Assembly: GCA_002336975.1 (NCBI GenBank)
Contig: DDFA01000132.1
Coordinates: forward strand, 1-62,751
Source: Phyllobacteriaceae bacterium UBA1940
GTDB lineage: Bacteria; Pseudomonadota; Alphaproteobacteria; Rhizobiales; Rhizobiaceae
Length of the DNA stretch: 62,751 nt
Direction: 5' to 3'
Shown in pieces: positions 21,941 through 32,637 of the stretch. Within the stretch, counting starts at the first letter, position 1. Each line of letters opens with the position of its first letter. A program made the translations under genes and the position numbers. The notes beneath the pieces are model-generated. The model made no database searches. It was not told where the DNA came from and saw only the letters and a program-made list of their open reading frames with translations.

Positions 21941-21978
21941 GTTCTGGGTTTGTTTACCGATGATTCCCCGGAGGCAAT

Positions 21979-22690
21979 ATGCTGACGCGCAAGCAACATG
22001 AGCTGCTGATGTTCATTCACGAACGGATGAAGGAATCGGGCATTCCTCCCTCGTTCGATGAAATGAAGGACGCGCTCGACCTTGCGCTCGAAATCCGGCA
22101 TTCACCGGCTGATCACGGCGCTGGAGGAGCGCGGCTTCATCCGCCGCCTGCCGAACCGGGCGCGGGCGCTGGAGGTGATCAAGCTGCCCGAGACGATGTC
22201 CGCCAGCATCGGCGGGCCGAAGAAATTCTCGCCGAGCGTCATCCAGGGCAGCCTCGGACGCCGGCCTGAGCCCGCGCCTGCGCCGGTCGCGGGCAATGAC
22301 GCCGGCAGCGTCGTTTCCATCCCGGTGATGGGCCGCATCGCCGCTGGCGTGCCGATCGATGCGATCCAGCACCAGACGCACATGATTTCGGTGCCGCCGG
22401 AGATGTTGTCGGGCGGCGAGCACTACGCGCTCGAGGTCAAGGGCGATTCGATGATCGATGCCGGCATTTTCGACGGCGACACGGTGATCATCCGCAACGC
22501 CAGCAACGCCACGCCCGGCGATATCGTCGTGGCGCTCGTCGACGACGAGGAGGCGACGCTGAAGCGGTTTCGCCGCAAGGGTGCGTCGATTGCGCTGGAA
22601 GCGGCGAATCCAGCGTATGAGACGCGGATTTTCGGGCCCGACCGGATCAAGGTGCAGGGCAAGCTGGTCGGACTGATCCGGCGCTACTGA
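21979..22690 (+). pseudogene. lexA: LexA repressor gene with an apparent +1 frameshift
   Basis: LexA represses SOS genes and cleaves itself on RecA activation. Residues 1-36 (ending [10 protein letters not shown]) read in frame from the ATG at 21979. At 22085-22089 one extra base (read GCGCTCG where GCG TCG is expected) shifts the frame; the rest, from [16 protein letters not shown], continues one frame over to 22690. Joined, the two parts give 236 residues, a normal rhizobial length, with cleavage site A122-G123 (GRIAAGVP) and catalytic S157 (KGDSM) and K195. As written, the first frame ends at 22269 after 96 residues. The break is in the winged helix, so DNA binding would be lost. It could be a sequencing error or a true mutation. 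Confidence 0.88.
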
Positions 22691-25101
22691 AGTTTGGCTG
22701 CTGGTGTCGCGGCGGCCGGCGCGCCGGACGGCCGGCCGGGTGTCGGCCCGCGTGACGCGGCTGTGCGCTTCGATTGCGGCACATACGGCGGCATGCCGCG
22801 CGCGGCGCGCGAAAAGCGCCGGTGGTCGTGCCATGGCCGCGCAATTTTCGGCAGTGCAAACACGACCTCGCCTCCCCGCCTGATCTCGACGCTTCCTCGA
22901 AGCGCGAGCTGTTGTGCGGTAACGACCCGGGTCGGCGAATGCGGACAGGGATTGGCCGACGTCGCGTCCTCGATGACGATGACATCCACCTTGCCGCAGG
23001 CGGTTTCCGCGCGCGCCATGTCGCGCGCATGGGCGACAGTCAGACCCGTCCGGGTCGCTACGCACAGCCCGTCGCGGCAGGCAAAGCCTGTGGAAACGGC
23101 GAACAGCGCGGCGTCGTCAGCCACTTCCGCCGGCTTGACGATGTCCGCCGCCATCATGGCGCGCCGCCAGTCCTTGATGATGAACGGATTGGGGCGGCTG
23201 CGGTTGACGCTGGCGCGCCCGTCGCCCATCCGCACCGCGATCAGCCTGGCGTCCTCGCTGACGAACGCCAGCGGCAAGGTCCGCCACGTCAGGCTTGCGA
23301 TGCCGAGGACGACGAGCGGGATCGCGGTCGCCCGCCACGCCAATGTCGTCGCCAGTGTGAGCGGAACCAGCGCCATGGCCAACAGGATGATGGTGGCCGC
23401 CGGCACCGCGCCGATGGCATCGATCGGGGTCCTGGCGGCAAGCCAGGCGGCGATCGCGATCATCCATTCAAGGCCCGTCCCCATCACCCAGAACGCGGGT
23501 CCGTCCAACTGCAATGGGATCAACAGTACGCCCAGGACCGCGAATGGCATCACCATCACCGAGACGATCGGCATCGTCAGCAGATTTGCCGGAAGGCCGA
23601 GCGGCGACACCCGTTGAAAATGCCAGGCGCCAAATATGCCGGTGGCCGAGCCTGCGATCAGCGCCGTCGCCGCCAAACCGGCGGCGTAAACGAACGAGTT
23701 GCGAATCAGGCGGGGCGCGATGCCGGAGCGGGTCGGGCGAACCGTCGCCGCAGCGTTGCGGCGTTCCTGCCACCAGGCGTAGGCTGCGATCAGCGCGGCG
23801 GTGGCGGCGAACGACATCTGGAAGCTTGGCCCCGCCGCCTCGTGGGGCGCGAGCGCGAGGATGACAAGCGCCGCGACCGCCAGATTGCGCATGGTGAGCG
23901 CGGCGTGATCAAACAGCATCGCCGCCAGCATGATTGCGATCATCAGAAAGCTGCGCTGGGCGGCGATCGCTGCGCCGGAAATCAGCAAATAGATGGCGAC
24001 GGCGACCAATGCGCCGGCGGCCGCGAATTTGCGCACCGGATAGTTCGACGCAAAGGCCGGGAACAGCGCGAAGCCGAAACGCATGGCGCCGATGACGACG
24101 CCGGCGACCAGCGCCATGTGCAGCCCCGAGATCGACAGCACATGCGCAAGACCGGTGATGCGCAAAACTTCATTGGTCTGTTCGGGAATGCCGGCGCGCG
24201 CGCCCGCGATCAGCGCGGCGGCGATCTCGCCCGCTTCGCCGTCGATCCTGTCCCTCACCCGCTTAGCCAGTGCGTTACGCATGTTTTCGACCGCATAGGA
24301 CACCGCGTCGAGCATGCCCGGCTCACTGGCCGGATGGGTCGACTGCGTCGGATCGCGCAGGAAAAAGCCGGTTGCGCCGATGCCGTCGAAATAGTTTTCG
24401 AAAGCAAAATCATATCCGCCCGGCCGCAAAGGTCCCAAAGGCTGGCTCAGCCTTGCAACTCCGGTCACGATCGAGCCCGGTTGCACTCCGGCCTGCGTCT
24501 TGCGTGCGGTCAATCGGACCCGGTCCGGCTGATAGCGCAGTTTCGGCCGTTCGGTCGCCAGCACCGCAAGCGTCAGCCGCACGCGCCCGCTCTTGCGATG
24601 CTCGACCTGTTCGACCCGGCCCGTCAACCGCGTCGTGATCTCGCCGCCGATGACGCGGGTCGCCACGCGCCAGGTCTCGATCTTGGCGGCGAGCGCGCCG
24701 GAGAACAACAGCGTTGCGGAGATCGCCACGGCGCCGAGCACCGCCCGATGCCGGGCAAACCATGCGACGATCAGCGAAAGCGCGGCGGGCGCGAGCACCA
24801 GCGGCCAGCCGGGCTGGAACGGTGCCGAGAAGAAGACAAGGCCGCCGATGCAAAGCATGACCGGCGCGAGCAGGAACATCGCGCCGCGATCCGCCTCCAG
24901 CATCGACGCCGTGGCGAACGCCCGAACGGCCCGGCGAAGCTGCGCCGGTCCGACACGCGCGACCCGGCTGCGGCTTTGCGACCCAAGCGGCCAGTTCGAA
25001 TCGGGCGACGGATATTCGTCAGGGACGGCCTCGGCCTGCGCAACCAGGTCGACCAGCAAAAGGTGTTCCTGCGCCTCCTCCTGCGTCTGCAGTCGCTTCA
25101 T
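22684..25101 (-). CDS. comEC: ComEC/Rec2-family DNA-uptake channel protein
   Basis: This 805-residue inner-membrane protein belongs to the family that carries single-stranded DNA into the cell during natural transformation. Two membrane segments near 65-115 precede a DUF4131/OB-like region (about 120-240). The Competence domain follows (about 250-560), with the signature [14 protein letters not shown] see no HxHxDH motif, so the C-terminal metallo-beta-lactamase domain of Bacillus-type ComEC is absent or degenerate; the tail ends in a Pro/Arg-rich stretch. The start at 25101 ([10 protein letters not shown]) was chosen over an in-frame ATG 38 codons upstream with no conserved sequence. It overlaps the lexA end by 7 bp, convergently, and diverges from gltX. 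Confidence 0.88.
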   Translation of the reverse strand: MKRLQTQEEAQEHLLLVDLVAQAEAVPDEYPSPDSNWPLGSQSRSRVARVGPAQLRRAVRAFATASMLEADRGAMFLLAPVMLCIGGLVFFSAPFQPGWPLVLAPAALSLIVAWFARHRAVLGAVAISATLLFSGALAAKIETWRVATRVIGGEITTRLTGRVEQVEHRKSGRVRLTLAVLATERPKLRYQPDRVRLTARKTQAGVQPGSIVTGVARLSQPLGPLRPGGYDFAFENYFDGIGATGFFLRDPTQSTHPASEPGMLDAVSYAVENMRNALAKRVRDRIDGEAGEIAAALIAGARAGIPEQTNEVLRITGLAHVLSISGLHMALVAGVVIGAMRFGFALFPAFASNYPVRKFAAAGALVAVAIYLLISGAAIAAQRSFLMIAIMLAAMLFDHAALTMRNLAVAALVILALAPHEAAGPSFQMSFAATAALIAAYAWWQERRNAAATVRPTRSGIAPRLIRNSFVYAAGLAATALIAGSATGIFGAWHFQRVSPLGLPANLLTMPIVSVMVMPFAVLGVLLIPLQLDGPAFWVMGTGLEWMIAIAAWLAARTPIDAIGAVPAATIILLAMALVPLTLATTLAWRATAIPLVVLGIASLTWRTLPLAFVSEDARLIAVRMGDGRASVNRSRPNPFIIKDWRRAMMAADIVKPAEVADDAALFAVSTGFACRDGLCVATRTGLTVAHARDMARAETACGKVDVIVIEDATSANPCPHSPTRVVTAQQLALRGSVEIRRGGEVVFALPKIARPWHDHRRFSRAARGMPPYVPQSKRTAASRGPTPGRPSGAPAAATPAAKLQ

Positions 25102-25114
25102 GGTGACCCCAAAA

Positions 25115-25142
25115 CTTGCACCACCTGCACGGCATGCTACAT
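25115..25142 (+). promoter_or_regulatory. Probable sigma-70 promoter of gltX
   Basis: CTTGCA (25115-25120), a 16-bp spacer and CTACAT (25137-25142) fit the alphaproteobacterial CTTGAC / CTATAT pattern. Transcription would begin near 25149, about 47 bp before the gltX ATG. Confidence 0.5.
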
Positions 25143-25195
25143 GAACGCCGACAAAAGACCACCGGCGCGGTCCGCGCCCTCCTCCGGAAACAGCC

Positions 25196-26617
25196 ATGAC
25201 CAAACCAATCATCACCCGGTTCGCGCCGTCGCCGACGGGCTATCTCCATATCGGCGGAGCCCGCACCGCGCTGTTCAACTGGCTCTATTCCCGGAACATG
25301 GGCGGCAAGATGCTGTTGCGCATCGAGGACACGGATCGCGAACGGTCGACCGACGCTGCAACCGCCGCAATCCTTGAGGGACTGGCCTGGCTCGGCCTGA
25401 CCTGGGACGGCGAACCGATCTCGCAATACGGGCGCGTTGATCGGCACCGCGAGGTCGCCGAGGAACTGGTGCGCCTGGGCAAGGCCTACTACGCTTATGA
25501 AACGCCGGAAGAACTGGCCGACATGCGCGAGAGAGCCAAGGCCGAGGGCCGCCCTCCCCGCTATGACGGCTCGTGGCGCGACCGCGATCCATCACAGGCG
25601 CCGGCGGGCGTGAAAGGCGCGATCCGCATCAAGGCGCCGCGCGACGGCGAGACGCTGGTGCGCGACCGTGTCCAGGGCGAAGTTCGGTTTCCCAACAAGG
25701 ACCTCGACGATTTCATCATCCTGCGGTCCGATGGCAATCCGACCTATATGCACGCGGTCGTCGTCGACGACCACGACATGGCCGTCACCCATGTCATTCG
25801 CGGCGACGATCATTTGACCAACACCGCGCGTCAGATGGTCATCTACGACGCCATGGGGTGGGACGTGCCGGTGTGGGCGCATATCCCGCTGATCCACGGG
25901 GCCGATGGCGCGAAGCTGTCAAAACGCCACGGCGCGCTCGGCGTCGAGGCGTATCGCGCGATGGGCTACCTGCCCAACGCCTTGCTCAATTATCTCGCGC
26001 GTCTTGGCTGGAGCCATGGCGACGACGAGGTGATGTCGATCGAGGACATGATCGCCTGGTTCGACATCGACGACGTCAACAAGGGCGCGGCGCGCTTCGA
26101 CTTCGCAAAACTGGAGGCGCTGAACGGTGTTTGGATGCGCCGCACCGGCGATGCGGAGTTGACGGACGCGCTGATCGAGACGCTGCCCTATCTCGAGGGC
26201 GGGCCGAAGATGCTCGAGGCGCTGGACGATCGCAAACGCGCCCAGCTTCGCACCGCGATGCCCGGCCTCAAGGAGCGGGCCAAGACATTGGTGGAACTGG
26301 CCGACAGCGCCGGCTACCTGTTCGCCGTGCGTCCCATTGCGCCTGACGACAAGGCCGCCGCCCTGCTGGATCGCGACGGCAAGGCGGTCCTCGCCAAGGC
26401 GCATGCGGCGCTGTCGGGGGTTTCGGACTGGTCGGCGGCGTCGACCGAAGCCGCGGTCAGGGATGTGTCCGAAGCCGCCGGCGTCAAGCTTGGCAAGGTG
26501 GCGCAGCCGCTGCGCGCCGCATTGACGGGCCGCTCGACGTCGCCCGGCGTCTTCGACGTTCTGGCTGTGCTGGGAAGGGAGGAATCGCTTGGTCGCATCG
26601 CCGATCAGATCGGCTGA
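25196..26617 (+). CDS. gltX: Glutamate-tRNA ligase
   Basis: GltX charges tRNA-Glu with glutamate; in alphaproteobacteria it often also mischarges tRNA-Gln for later amidation. The 473-residue class I synthetase has the HIGH element as HIGG at 18-21 ([15 protein letters not shown]) and the KMSKS element as KLSKR at 240-244. The anticodon-binding alpha-helical cage fills about 330-473. It follows a good promoter in the divergent region with comEC, and gltA lies 253 bp downstream on the same strand. That gap shows no gene, only GC-rich sequence and a weak promoter candidate. Confidence 0.97.
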   Translation: MTKPIITRFAPSPTGYLHIGGARTALFNWLYSRNMGGKMLLRIEDTDRERSTDAATAAILEGLAWLGLTWDGEPISQYGRVDRHREVAEELVRLGKAYYAYETPEELADMRERAKAEGRPPRYDGSWRDRDPSQAPAGVKGAIRIKAPRDGETLVRDRVQGEVRFPNKDLDDFIILRSDGNPTYMHAVVVDDHDMAVTHVIRGDDHLTNTARQMVIYDAMGWDVPVWAHIPLIHGADGAKLSKRHGALGVEAYRAMGYLPNALLNYLARLGWSHGDDEVMSIEDMIAWFDIDDVNKGAARFDFAKLEALNGVWMRRTGDAELTDALIETLPYLEGGPKMLEALDDRKRAQLRTAMPGLKERAKTLVELADSAGYLFAVRPIAPDDKAAALLDRDGKAVLAKAHAALSGVSDWSAASTEAAVRDVSEAAGVKLGKVAQPLRAALTGRSTSPGVFDVLAVLGREESLGRIADQIG

Positions 26618-26759
26618 TCCGACGCGGATGTTGCAGTTGCTCAGACGCTTCGATACAGTCGCAAAGTCTTTCACCAAGACGGTTTTCCAGCTGTCGCGGT
26701 CTGCCCGCGCTTTTCGCTGGACCGACCGTCTTCGGCAGTGCAGCATCGACCTAAGTCAG

Positions 26760-26788
26760 CTTGGCACCTCCCCCCAAATGCGTTAGCA
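26760..26788 (+). promoter_or_regulatory. Weak promoter candidate for gltA
   Basis: CTTGGC (26760-26765), 17 bp, TTAGCA (26783-26788). The -35 box is good for alphaproteobacteria, the -10 box is poor. It lies about 80 bp before the gltA start. A small hairpin (GGCGG TT CCGCC) precedes the gltA ribosome site. Confidence 0.3.
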
Positions 26789-26870
26789 AGTGCCGGGCTT
26801 ATTCTGGGGTGCACGGGGTCCGTCCCGCGCCGGATCGGCGGTTCCGCCTGAAATTTTGATTGGAGTAGCT

Positions 26871-28160
<1,290 letters not shown>

Positions 28161-28181
28161 CAGCGGCCAGCGTTGTCGTGC

Positions 28182-28207
28182 AAACGGGCGCCTCAGGCGC
28201 CCGTTTT
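28182..28207 (+). terminator. Shared terminator between gltA and lpxB
   Basis: A perfect 11-bp stem (28182-28192 with 28196-28206, loop TCA) is followed by T on the plus strand and preceded by AAA, so it can work in both directions. The loop is the lpxB stop codon (28193-28195, minus strand), so the stem includes the last lpxB codons. Confidence 0.8.
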
Positions 28208-29362
28208 GCTGTCGATGACGGCAAGCACGACGTCCGCGGCGATGTCTCCGGACGGCCTTGGCGTCGCCATCAGGGCGCGGACCCTGTCAAAGCCGGCCAG
28301 TTGGGCCGCGCGCGAAGGCCCGTCCGCCGCCAGACCTTCGATGTGCCGGGCCAGCATCGGCGGCCGGATATATTCGTTGTAAAACTCAGGAACGATCGGA
28401 CGGTCGGCGATAATGTTGGGCAGCGCGGCGGACCAGGTCGTGACGAAACGCTGCATGACTGTGAAAATGAAGTCGGTGCGATAGCAGGAGACTGCAGGCA
28501 CGCCGGCAAGCGCCAGTTCGAGCAGCACAGTGCCCGACGCGGCGAGCGCGGCGTCGGCCTGGCCAAAGGCGCGCCATTTGGCGTCCGCCCCTTCGACGAT
28601 TTCCGGGCGCACCGACCAGTCGGCGGTCAATCCGGCGATCAGGGGCGCGACATGCGGCACGGTCGGCAGCACCAGCCTGAAATCGTCCCCTCGCCCGGCG
28701 AGCAGCGAGACAACCTCGCCGAACGGTTTTGCCAGCGACTTGACCTCGGCGGTTCGCGAGCCCGGCAGCACGACAATCGTGCGACGCGGATCACGGCTTC
28801 CGCCGAGGCGTTTTACCTGATGGTCGCGGGCGGCGATCAGTCCCGGTTCATGCGTCATGCGATGGCCGACATAAGTGCCTGGCGGCCCGTCGAGCCTGGC
28901 CAGCACCTCCGGTTCGAATGGCAGGATGCACAGCACATGGTCGACATAGGCCTTCATCGCCGGCGCGCGGCCAGGCGCCCACGCCCACACGCTCGGGCAG
29001 ACATATTTGATGATGGGAATATCGGGAGCGAGCGCTCTCAGCTTTTTCGACACCCGCAGATTGAAGGCTGGACTGTCGATGGTGATCAGGCAGTCCGGCC
29101 TGGCGGCGGCAATCGCCCGTGCGGTCGATCCGATCATCGAGATCAGGCCGGGCAGATCGCGGATGACCGCGGTTACGCCCATGATCGCAAGTCGGCGCGG
29201 ATCGTGCAGGGTGATCAGGCCCTCAGCCGCGAGGTGGCTGCCGCCGATGCCGATCAGTTCGACTTCACGGCCTGACGCGGCGCGCAGCGACCGCACCAGG
29301 TCGGCCCCCAACTGGTCGCCGGATTCCTCGCCGGCGATAATGGCGATGCGCAGCGGCCTCAT
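28193..29362 (-). CDS. lpxB: Lipid-A-disaccharide synthase
   Basis: LpxB (GT19) joins UDP-2,3-diacylglucosamine and lipid X to the lipid A disaccharide at the inner face of the inner membrane. The 389-residue protein starts PLRIAIIAGEESGDQLGADL, with KYVCPSVWAWAPGRAPAMK, LPFEPEVL and LPGSRTAEVKSL. Its ATG overlaps the lpxI stop (ATGA). It is the last gene of the lpxD-fabZ-lpxA-lpxI-lpxB chain, and its stop codon forms the loop of a terminator shared with gltA. Confidence 0.97.
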   Translation of the reverse strand: MRPLRIAIIAGEESGDQLGADLVRSLRAASGREVELIGIGGSHLAAEGLITLHDPRRLAIMGVTAVIRDLPGLISMIGSTARAIAAARPDCLITIDSPAFNLRVSKKLRALAPDIPIIKYVCPSVWAWAPGRAPAMKAYVDHVLCILPFEPEVLARLDGPPGTYVGHRMTHEPGLIAARDHQVKRLGGSRDPRRTIVVLPGSRTAEVKSLAKPFGEVVSLLAGRGDDFRLVLPTVPHVAPLIAGLTADWSVRPEIVEGADAKWRAFGQADAALAASGTVLLELALAGVPAVSCYRTDFIFTVMQRFVTTWSAALPNIIADRPIVPEFYNEYIRPPMLARHIEGLAADGPSRAAQLAGFDRVRALMATPRPSGDIAADVVLAVIDSKTGA

Positions 29363-30228
29363 GGGGCGGCGTCCGCTTCGATGCCGACGATAAACACGCC
29401 AAGCTCGTCGGCGCGCCGCACAGCCTCGTCATAGTCGACGATCAGCGTGCGGCCGACCTCGACCGCGACGCCGGCCAACCCGGCCGCATGGACGTCCTCG
29501 ACTGTCCTCGAGCCGATGCTCGGCAGGTCGGCGCGCATCTCCTGCCCCGGTTTGGCGCATTTGACCAGCACGCCGCCGGTCCTCCCGGCGAGGCGTCCAT
29601 GGCCGCGCAGTTCCTTGACCCGCGCCAGCAGACCGTCGGTGCCTTCGACACCTTCCAGCGCGATGACACGGCCGCCAATCGACACGGCCCCCTGCCCGAT
29701 GTCGAGCGCGCCGATTGCAAGCGCAGCCTTCAGCGCGGCGTCGATGTCGCGCTGCGCCTGGCTGTCAGGCTGCTTCGCAGTCATCGGCCCGGGCCGGGCA
29801 ACCAGATCCGGCACGACCTGATGCGGGCCAACCACCTCAATGCCAAAACGTTCGAACTGCCGGACGACGGTTTTCAACAACGCATCGTCGCCCTTGGTGA
29901 GCGCAGGGACAATGGCGGCAAGCATCCGAACGAGATCGAGGCTCCATTCGACCGACGACCATTTTGGACGACGCGTGATCGAACCGGCCATCACGACATG
30001 GGAGACATTGCGGTCGCGCAACAGGCGGACGAAGCCGCCAAATCGTTCGACGCCGAGCCTGAGGTGATCAAACTGAGCCAGATCGGCAGCGGTGTCCGGC
30101 TCGCCCGCGACAATCAGCACAAAGGGGTTGTGGCCCGCATCGCGTAGATTTTGGGCAACCTGAAGCGGCAACAAACCGCCGCCGGCGATAAGGCCGACAC
30201 GCTCGCCTGGCTTCAGTGCGAGCGCCAT
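29359..30228 (-). CDS. lpxI: UDP-2,3-diacylglucosamine pyrophosphatase LpxI
   Basis: LpxI (DUF1009) splits UDP-2,3-diacylglucosamine to lipid X and UMP; it replaces the unrelated LpxH in alphaproteobacteria. The 289-residue protein starts GERVGLIAGGGLLPLQVAQN, and its C-terminal domain carries GRLAGRTGGVLVKCAKPGQ and DLPSIGSRTVEDVHAAGL. Its position between lpxA and lpxB, exactly where this step belongs, supports the call. It starts 4 bp after the lpxA stop and overlaps lpxB by 4 bp. Confidence 0.95.
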   Translation of the reverse strand: MALALKPGERVGLIAGGGLLPLQVAQNLRDAGHNPFVLIVAGEPDTAADLAQFDHLRLGVERFGGFVRLLRDRNVSHVVMAGSITRRPKWSSVEWSLDLVRMLAAIVPALTKGDDALLKTVVRQFERFGIEVVGPHQVVPDLVARPGPMTAKQPDSQAQRDIDAALKAALAIGALDIGQGAVSIGGRVIALEGVEGTDGLLARVKELRGHGRLAGRTGGVLVKCAKPGQEMRADLPSIGSRTVEDVHAAGLAGVAVEVGRTLIVDYDEAVRRADELGVFIVGIEADAAP

Positions 30229-30232
30229 CCGA

Positions 30233-31060
30233 TCAGTCCGCCTCGTCGTCAGCCGGCTCGGCGTCGCCGAGCGGTGGAACGCAAAAATGCCGCTTGCCGC
30301 GCTCGGTCATGAACGCGAGCACGTCAGCGACCGCCGCGGAGCTGCCGAACTGGTCGCGCGCTCGCTCGATATTTTCCCCGACCGGCGAAGCGGGATCAAA
30401 AATGACGCGGATCGCCTTTCGCATCGCGTGGATGTCGGCGCGCGCCATGCCCGAGCGTTTCATGCCGACGATGTTGAGGCCGCGCAGTCGGCCACGATTG
30501 CCGACCACCATGCCGTAGGGAATGACGTCGCCCTCGACGCCGGTCTTGCCGCCGATAAAGGCATGGTGACCGATACGCGTGAACTGATGCAGGGCGCTGA
30601 GGCCGCCAATGGTGACGAAGTCGCCGATCTCGCAATGTCCGGCCAGGACGGCGCCATTGGCCATGGTCACATTGTTTCCGACGACGCAATCGTGGGCGAC
30701 GTGGGTAAAGGCCAGAAAATTGCCATTGTCGCCGACGCGGGTCTCGCCGCGACTGGTGTCGGAGCCCAGATGAAAGGTCACCCCTTCACGAATGGTGCAA
30801 TTGCGCCCGACCGACAGAAGCGTGCGGCCGCCCTTGTGTGCCCGGTTCTGCGGCGGCTGGCCAAGCGCCGCCTGCGGATAGACCTTGCAGTCGTCGCCAA
30901 GGGTCGTAGCGCCGACGATCGAGATATGGCTCGCAAGCTCAACCCGATCTCCCAGTTCGACATCGGGGCCGATATGACAGAACGGGCCGATCCGCACATC
31001 GACGCCGAACCTTGCGCCCGCCTCGACAACGGCGGTTGGATGAATGACTACGCCTGACAT
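30233..31060 (-). CDS. lpxA: UDP-N-acetylglucosamine acyltransferase LpxA
   Basis: LpxA moves a 3-hydroxyacyl chain from acyl carrier protein to UDP-GlcNAc, the first lipid A step. The 275-residue protein begins IHPTAVVEAGARFGVDVRIG and runs through hexapeptide repeats forming a left-handed beta helix. The catalytic His lies in AFTHVAHDCVVGNN, near residue 120. The helical C-terminal domain completes the fold. It is separated from fabZ by 6 bp and from lpxI by 4 bp. Confidence 0.97.
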   Translation of the reverse strand: MSGVVIHPTAVVEAGARFGVDVRIGPFCHIGPDVELGDRVELASHISIVGATTLGDDCKVYPQAALGQPPQNRAHKGGRTLLSVGRNCTIREGVTFHLGSDTSRGETRVGDNGNFLAFTHVAHDCVVGNNVTMANGAVLAGHCEIGDFVTIGGLSALHQFTRIGHHAFIGGKTGVEGDVIPYGMVVGNRGRLRGLNIVGMKRSGMARADIHAMRKAIRVIFDPASPVGENIERARDQFGSSAAVADVLAFMTERGKRHFCVPPLGDAEPADDEAD

Positions 31061-31066
31061 GACCGG

Positions 31067-31534
31067 TCAGTCGTCCGTGACCGGGTTCACCATTGCCTGA
31101 ACGACCGCCTCGGCGACCTTGGCGCCATCGACAATTCCCTCGCAGGCAAAGCGCCAGATGTTGCCGCGTTGCTTTTGTTTCCTGACATGCAGTTCCAGTC
31201 TGTCGCCGGGGACCACCGGCTTGCGGAACTTGGCCTCGTCGATGGTCATGAAATAGACCAACGAGGGTTTGTCCGATCTTGACGCGTGCAGACAGATCGC
31301 GCCCGCCGTCTGCGCCATCGCCTCGATGATCAGGACGCCGGGCATCACCGGCCGTTCCGGGAAATGGCCCTGGAAATGCGGCTCGTTGATCGTCACGTTC
31401 TTGATGCCGATGGCTGAGCGGTCGCCGTCGATGTCGATGATCTTGTCGATCAGCAGCAACGGGTAGCGGTGCGGCAACAGTTTCAGGATGCGCAGAATAT
31501 CGACGGTATCGAGCGTTTCGGCCTGGCCTGTCAT
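31067..31534 (-). CDS. fabZ: 3-hydroxyacyl-ACP dehydratase FabZ
   Basis: FabZ dehydrates 3-hydroxyacyl-ACP in fatty-acid elongation and competes with LpxA/LpxD for the same substrates. The 155-residue hot-dog protein has [12 protein letters not shown], the catalytic His in [16 protein letters not shown] and the catalytic Glu in [11 protein letters not shown]. It sits 6 bp from both lpxD and lpxA, so the balance between fatty acid and lipid A synthesis is set on one transcript. Confidence 0.97.
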   Translation of the reverse strand: MTGQAETLDTVDILRILKLLPHRYPLLLIDKIIDIDGDRSAIGIKNVTINEPHFQGHFPERPVMPGVLIIEAMAQTAGAICLHASRSDKPSLVYFMTIDEAKFRKPVVPGDRLELHVRKQKQRGNIWRFACEGIVDGAKVAEAVVQAMVNPVTDD

Positions 31535-31540
31535 CTCATC

Positions 31541-32584
31541 CTACCTTCTGTCCTTGCCCCGGGAAATATCGCGAAGATGCGCCACTTCGCGCAGCCAGCC
31601 CTTGATCGGCTGCGCCGGGGAACCGCCCCATCTTGCGCCGGCCGGTATGTCATGCATGACGCCGCTGCCTGCTGCAAGCTGCACGCCGTCTCCGATCGTC
31701 ACATGGTCGGCAATGCCGGCGCGGCCGCCGATCATGACAAAGTCGCCGATGACGACAGATCCGCTGACGCCGGTCGCCGCCGCGATCGCACAGCAGCGGC
31801 CGATCGTTACGCCGTGGCCGATCTGGACCAGATTGTCGATCTTGGTGCCGTCGCCGATGATCGTGTCGGTCAGGGCGCCGCGATCGATGCAGGAATTGGC
31901 GCCGATCTCGACATTGTCCTGAATGACCACCCGGCCGATCTGCGGCATTTTTTCGAGGCCGGCCCGGCCGGCGACAAATCCAAAGCCGTCGCAGCCGATC
32001 CTGACGCCCGGGTGAATGATGACCCGGTCGCCGATGAAGGCAGCCTGGATGCTGGCGCCGTGCCCGATATGGGTCTTGCGACCGATCTGGCAGCCCCGGC
32101 CGATGACCGCATTGGCCGAAATCACCGCCCCTGCGCCGATGGTCGCCTTGGGTCCGATGGCGGCTCCAGGTTCGACAATGGCGCCGTCTTCGATAAAGGC
32201 GTCGGGCGCGACATGAGCGGCAGGAGAGATACCGCGCCGGTCGAACAATGGTTGCGGAAAGGCCGCTTCTGGGTAGAGCGTGCGCGCCAGCAGCGCAAAG
32301 GCCTGCTGCGGCCTCGGCGTGATCAGGCGCACGACGTTCGGCGCGATCTTGTCCGACATCTCGGCCGTGCAGAAAACTGCGGATGCCTGCAGCCGCGGCG
32401 CTATTGCCGCCGCGCTCTTTCCGTCGAGAAAACAGATATGACCAAACCGCGCAACGGACGCCGACGCCACGCCGGAAATTTCCAGCGGGCCCTGGGCCGC
32501 ATCTGCCAAAGTGGAGCCCGTCAGTTCGGCAATCTCGCTGAGATTGATCCGGCGCGCGGGCGGAAAAAAGACCGGATCGGTCAT
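31541..32584 (-). CDS. lpxD: UDP-3-O-acylglucosamine N-acyltransferase LpxD
   Basis: LpxD adds the second 3-hydroxyacyl chain to the lipid A precursor. The 347-residue protein has an N-terminal uridine-binding domain ([18 protein letters not shown]) and a long hexapeptide-repeat beta helix, with the catalytic His in the [19 protein letters not shown] stretch (about residue 250). A start at 32584 gives the conserved N-terminus; 64 further in-frame codons upstream run into the bamA end and are rejected. It follows bamA by 53 bp. Confidence 0.96.
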   Translation of the reverse strand: MTDPVFFPPARRINLSEIAELTGSTLADAAQGPLEISGVASASVARFGHICFLDGKSAAAIAPRLQASAVFCTAEMSDKIAPNVVRLITPRPQQAFALLARTLYPEAAFPQPLFDRRGISPAAHVAPDAFIEDGAIVEPGAAIGPKATIGAGAVISANAVIGRGCQIGRKTHIGHGASIQAAFIGDRVIIHPGVRIGCDGFGFVAGRAGLEKMPQIGRVVIQDNVEIGANSCIDRGALTDTIIGDGTKIDNLVQIGHGVTIGRCCAIAAATGVSGSVVIGDFVMIGGRAGIADHVTIGDGVQLAAGSGVMHDIPAGARWGGSPAQPIKGWLREVAHLRDISRGKDRR

Positions 32585-32637
32585 CAAACGCCTCTCTTCC
32601 GGGCAATCATAGGCCCGGAAGATAGATACAGCACAAA

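Noticed and set aside
22774..25377. An 867-codon open frame antisense to comEC, and similar long antisense frames (for example 13743-15488, 32926-34989, 16831-18324)
   Set aside because: They lie opposite well-recognised genes, have Arg/Ala/Gly/His-rich content with no domain, and arise from few stop codons in GC-rich DNA.
26618..26870. A small gene in the gltX-gltA gap
   Set aside because: The only frames are short, lack a ribosome site and resemble no family; the stretch is better explained as an untranslated upstream region of gltA.
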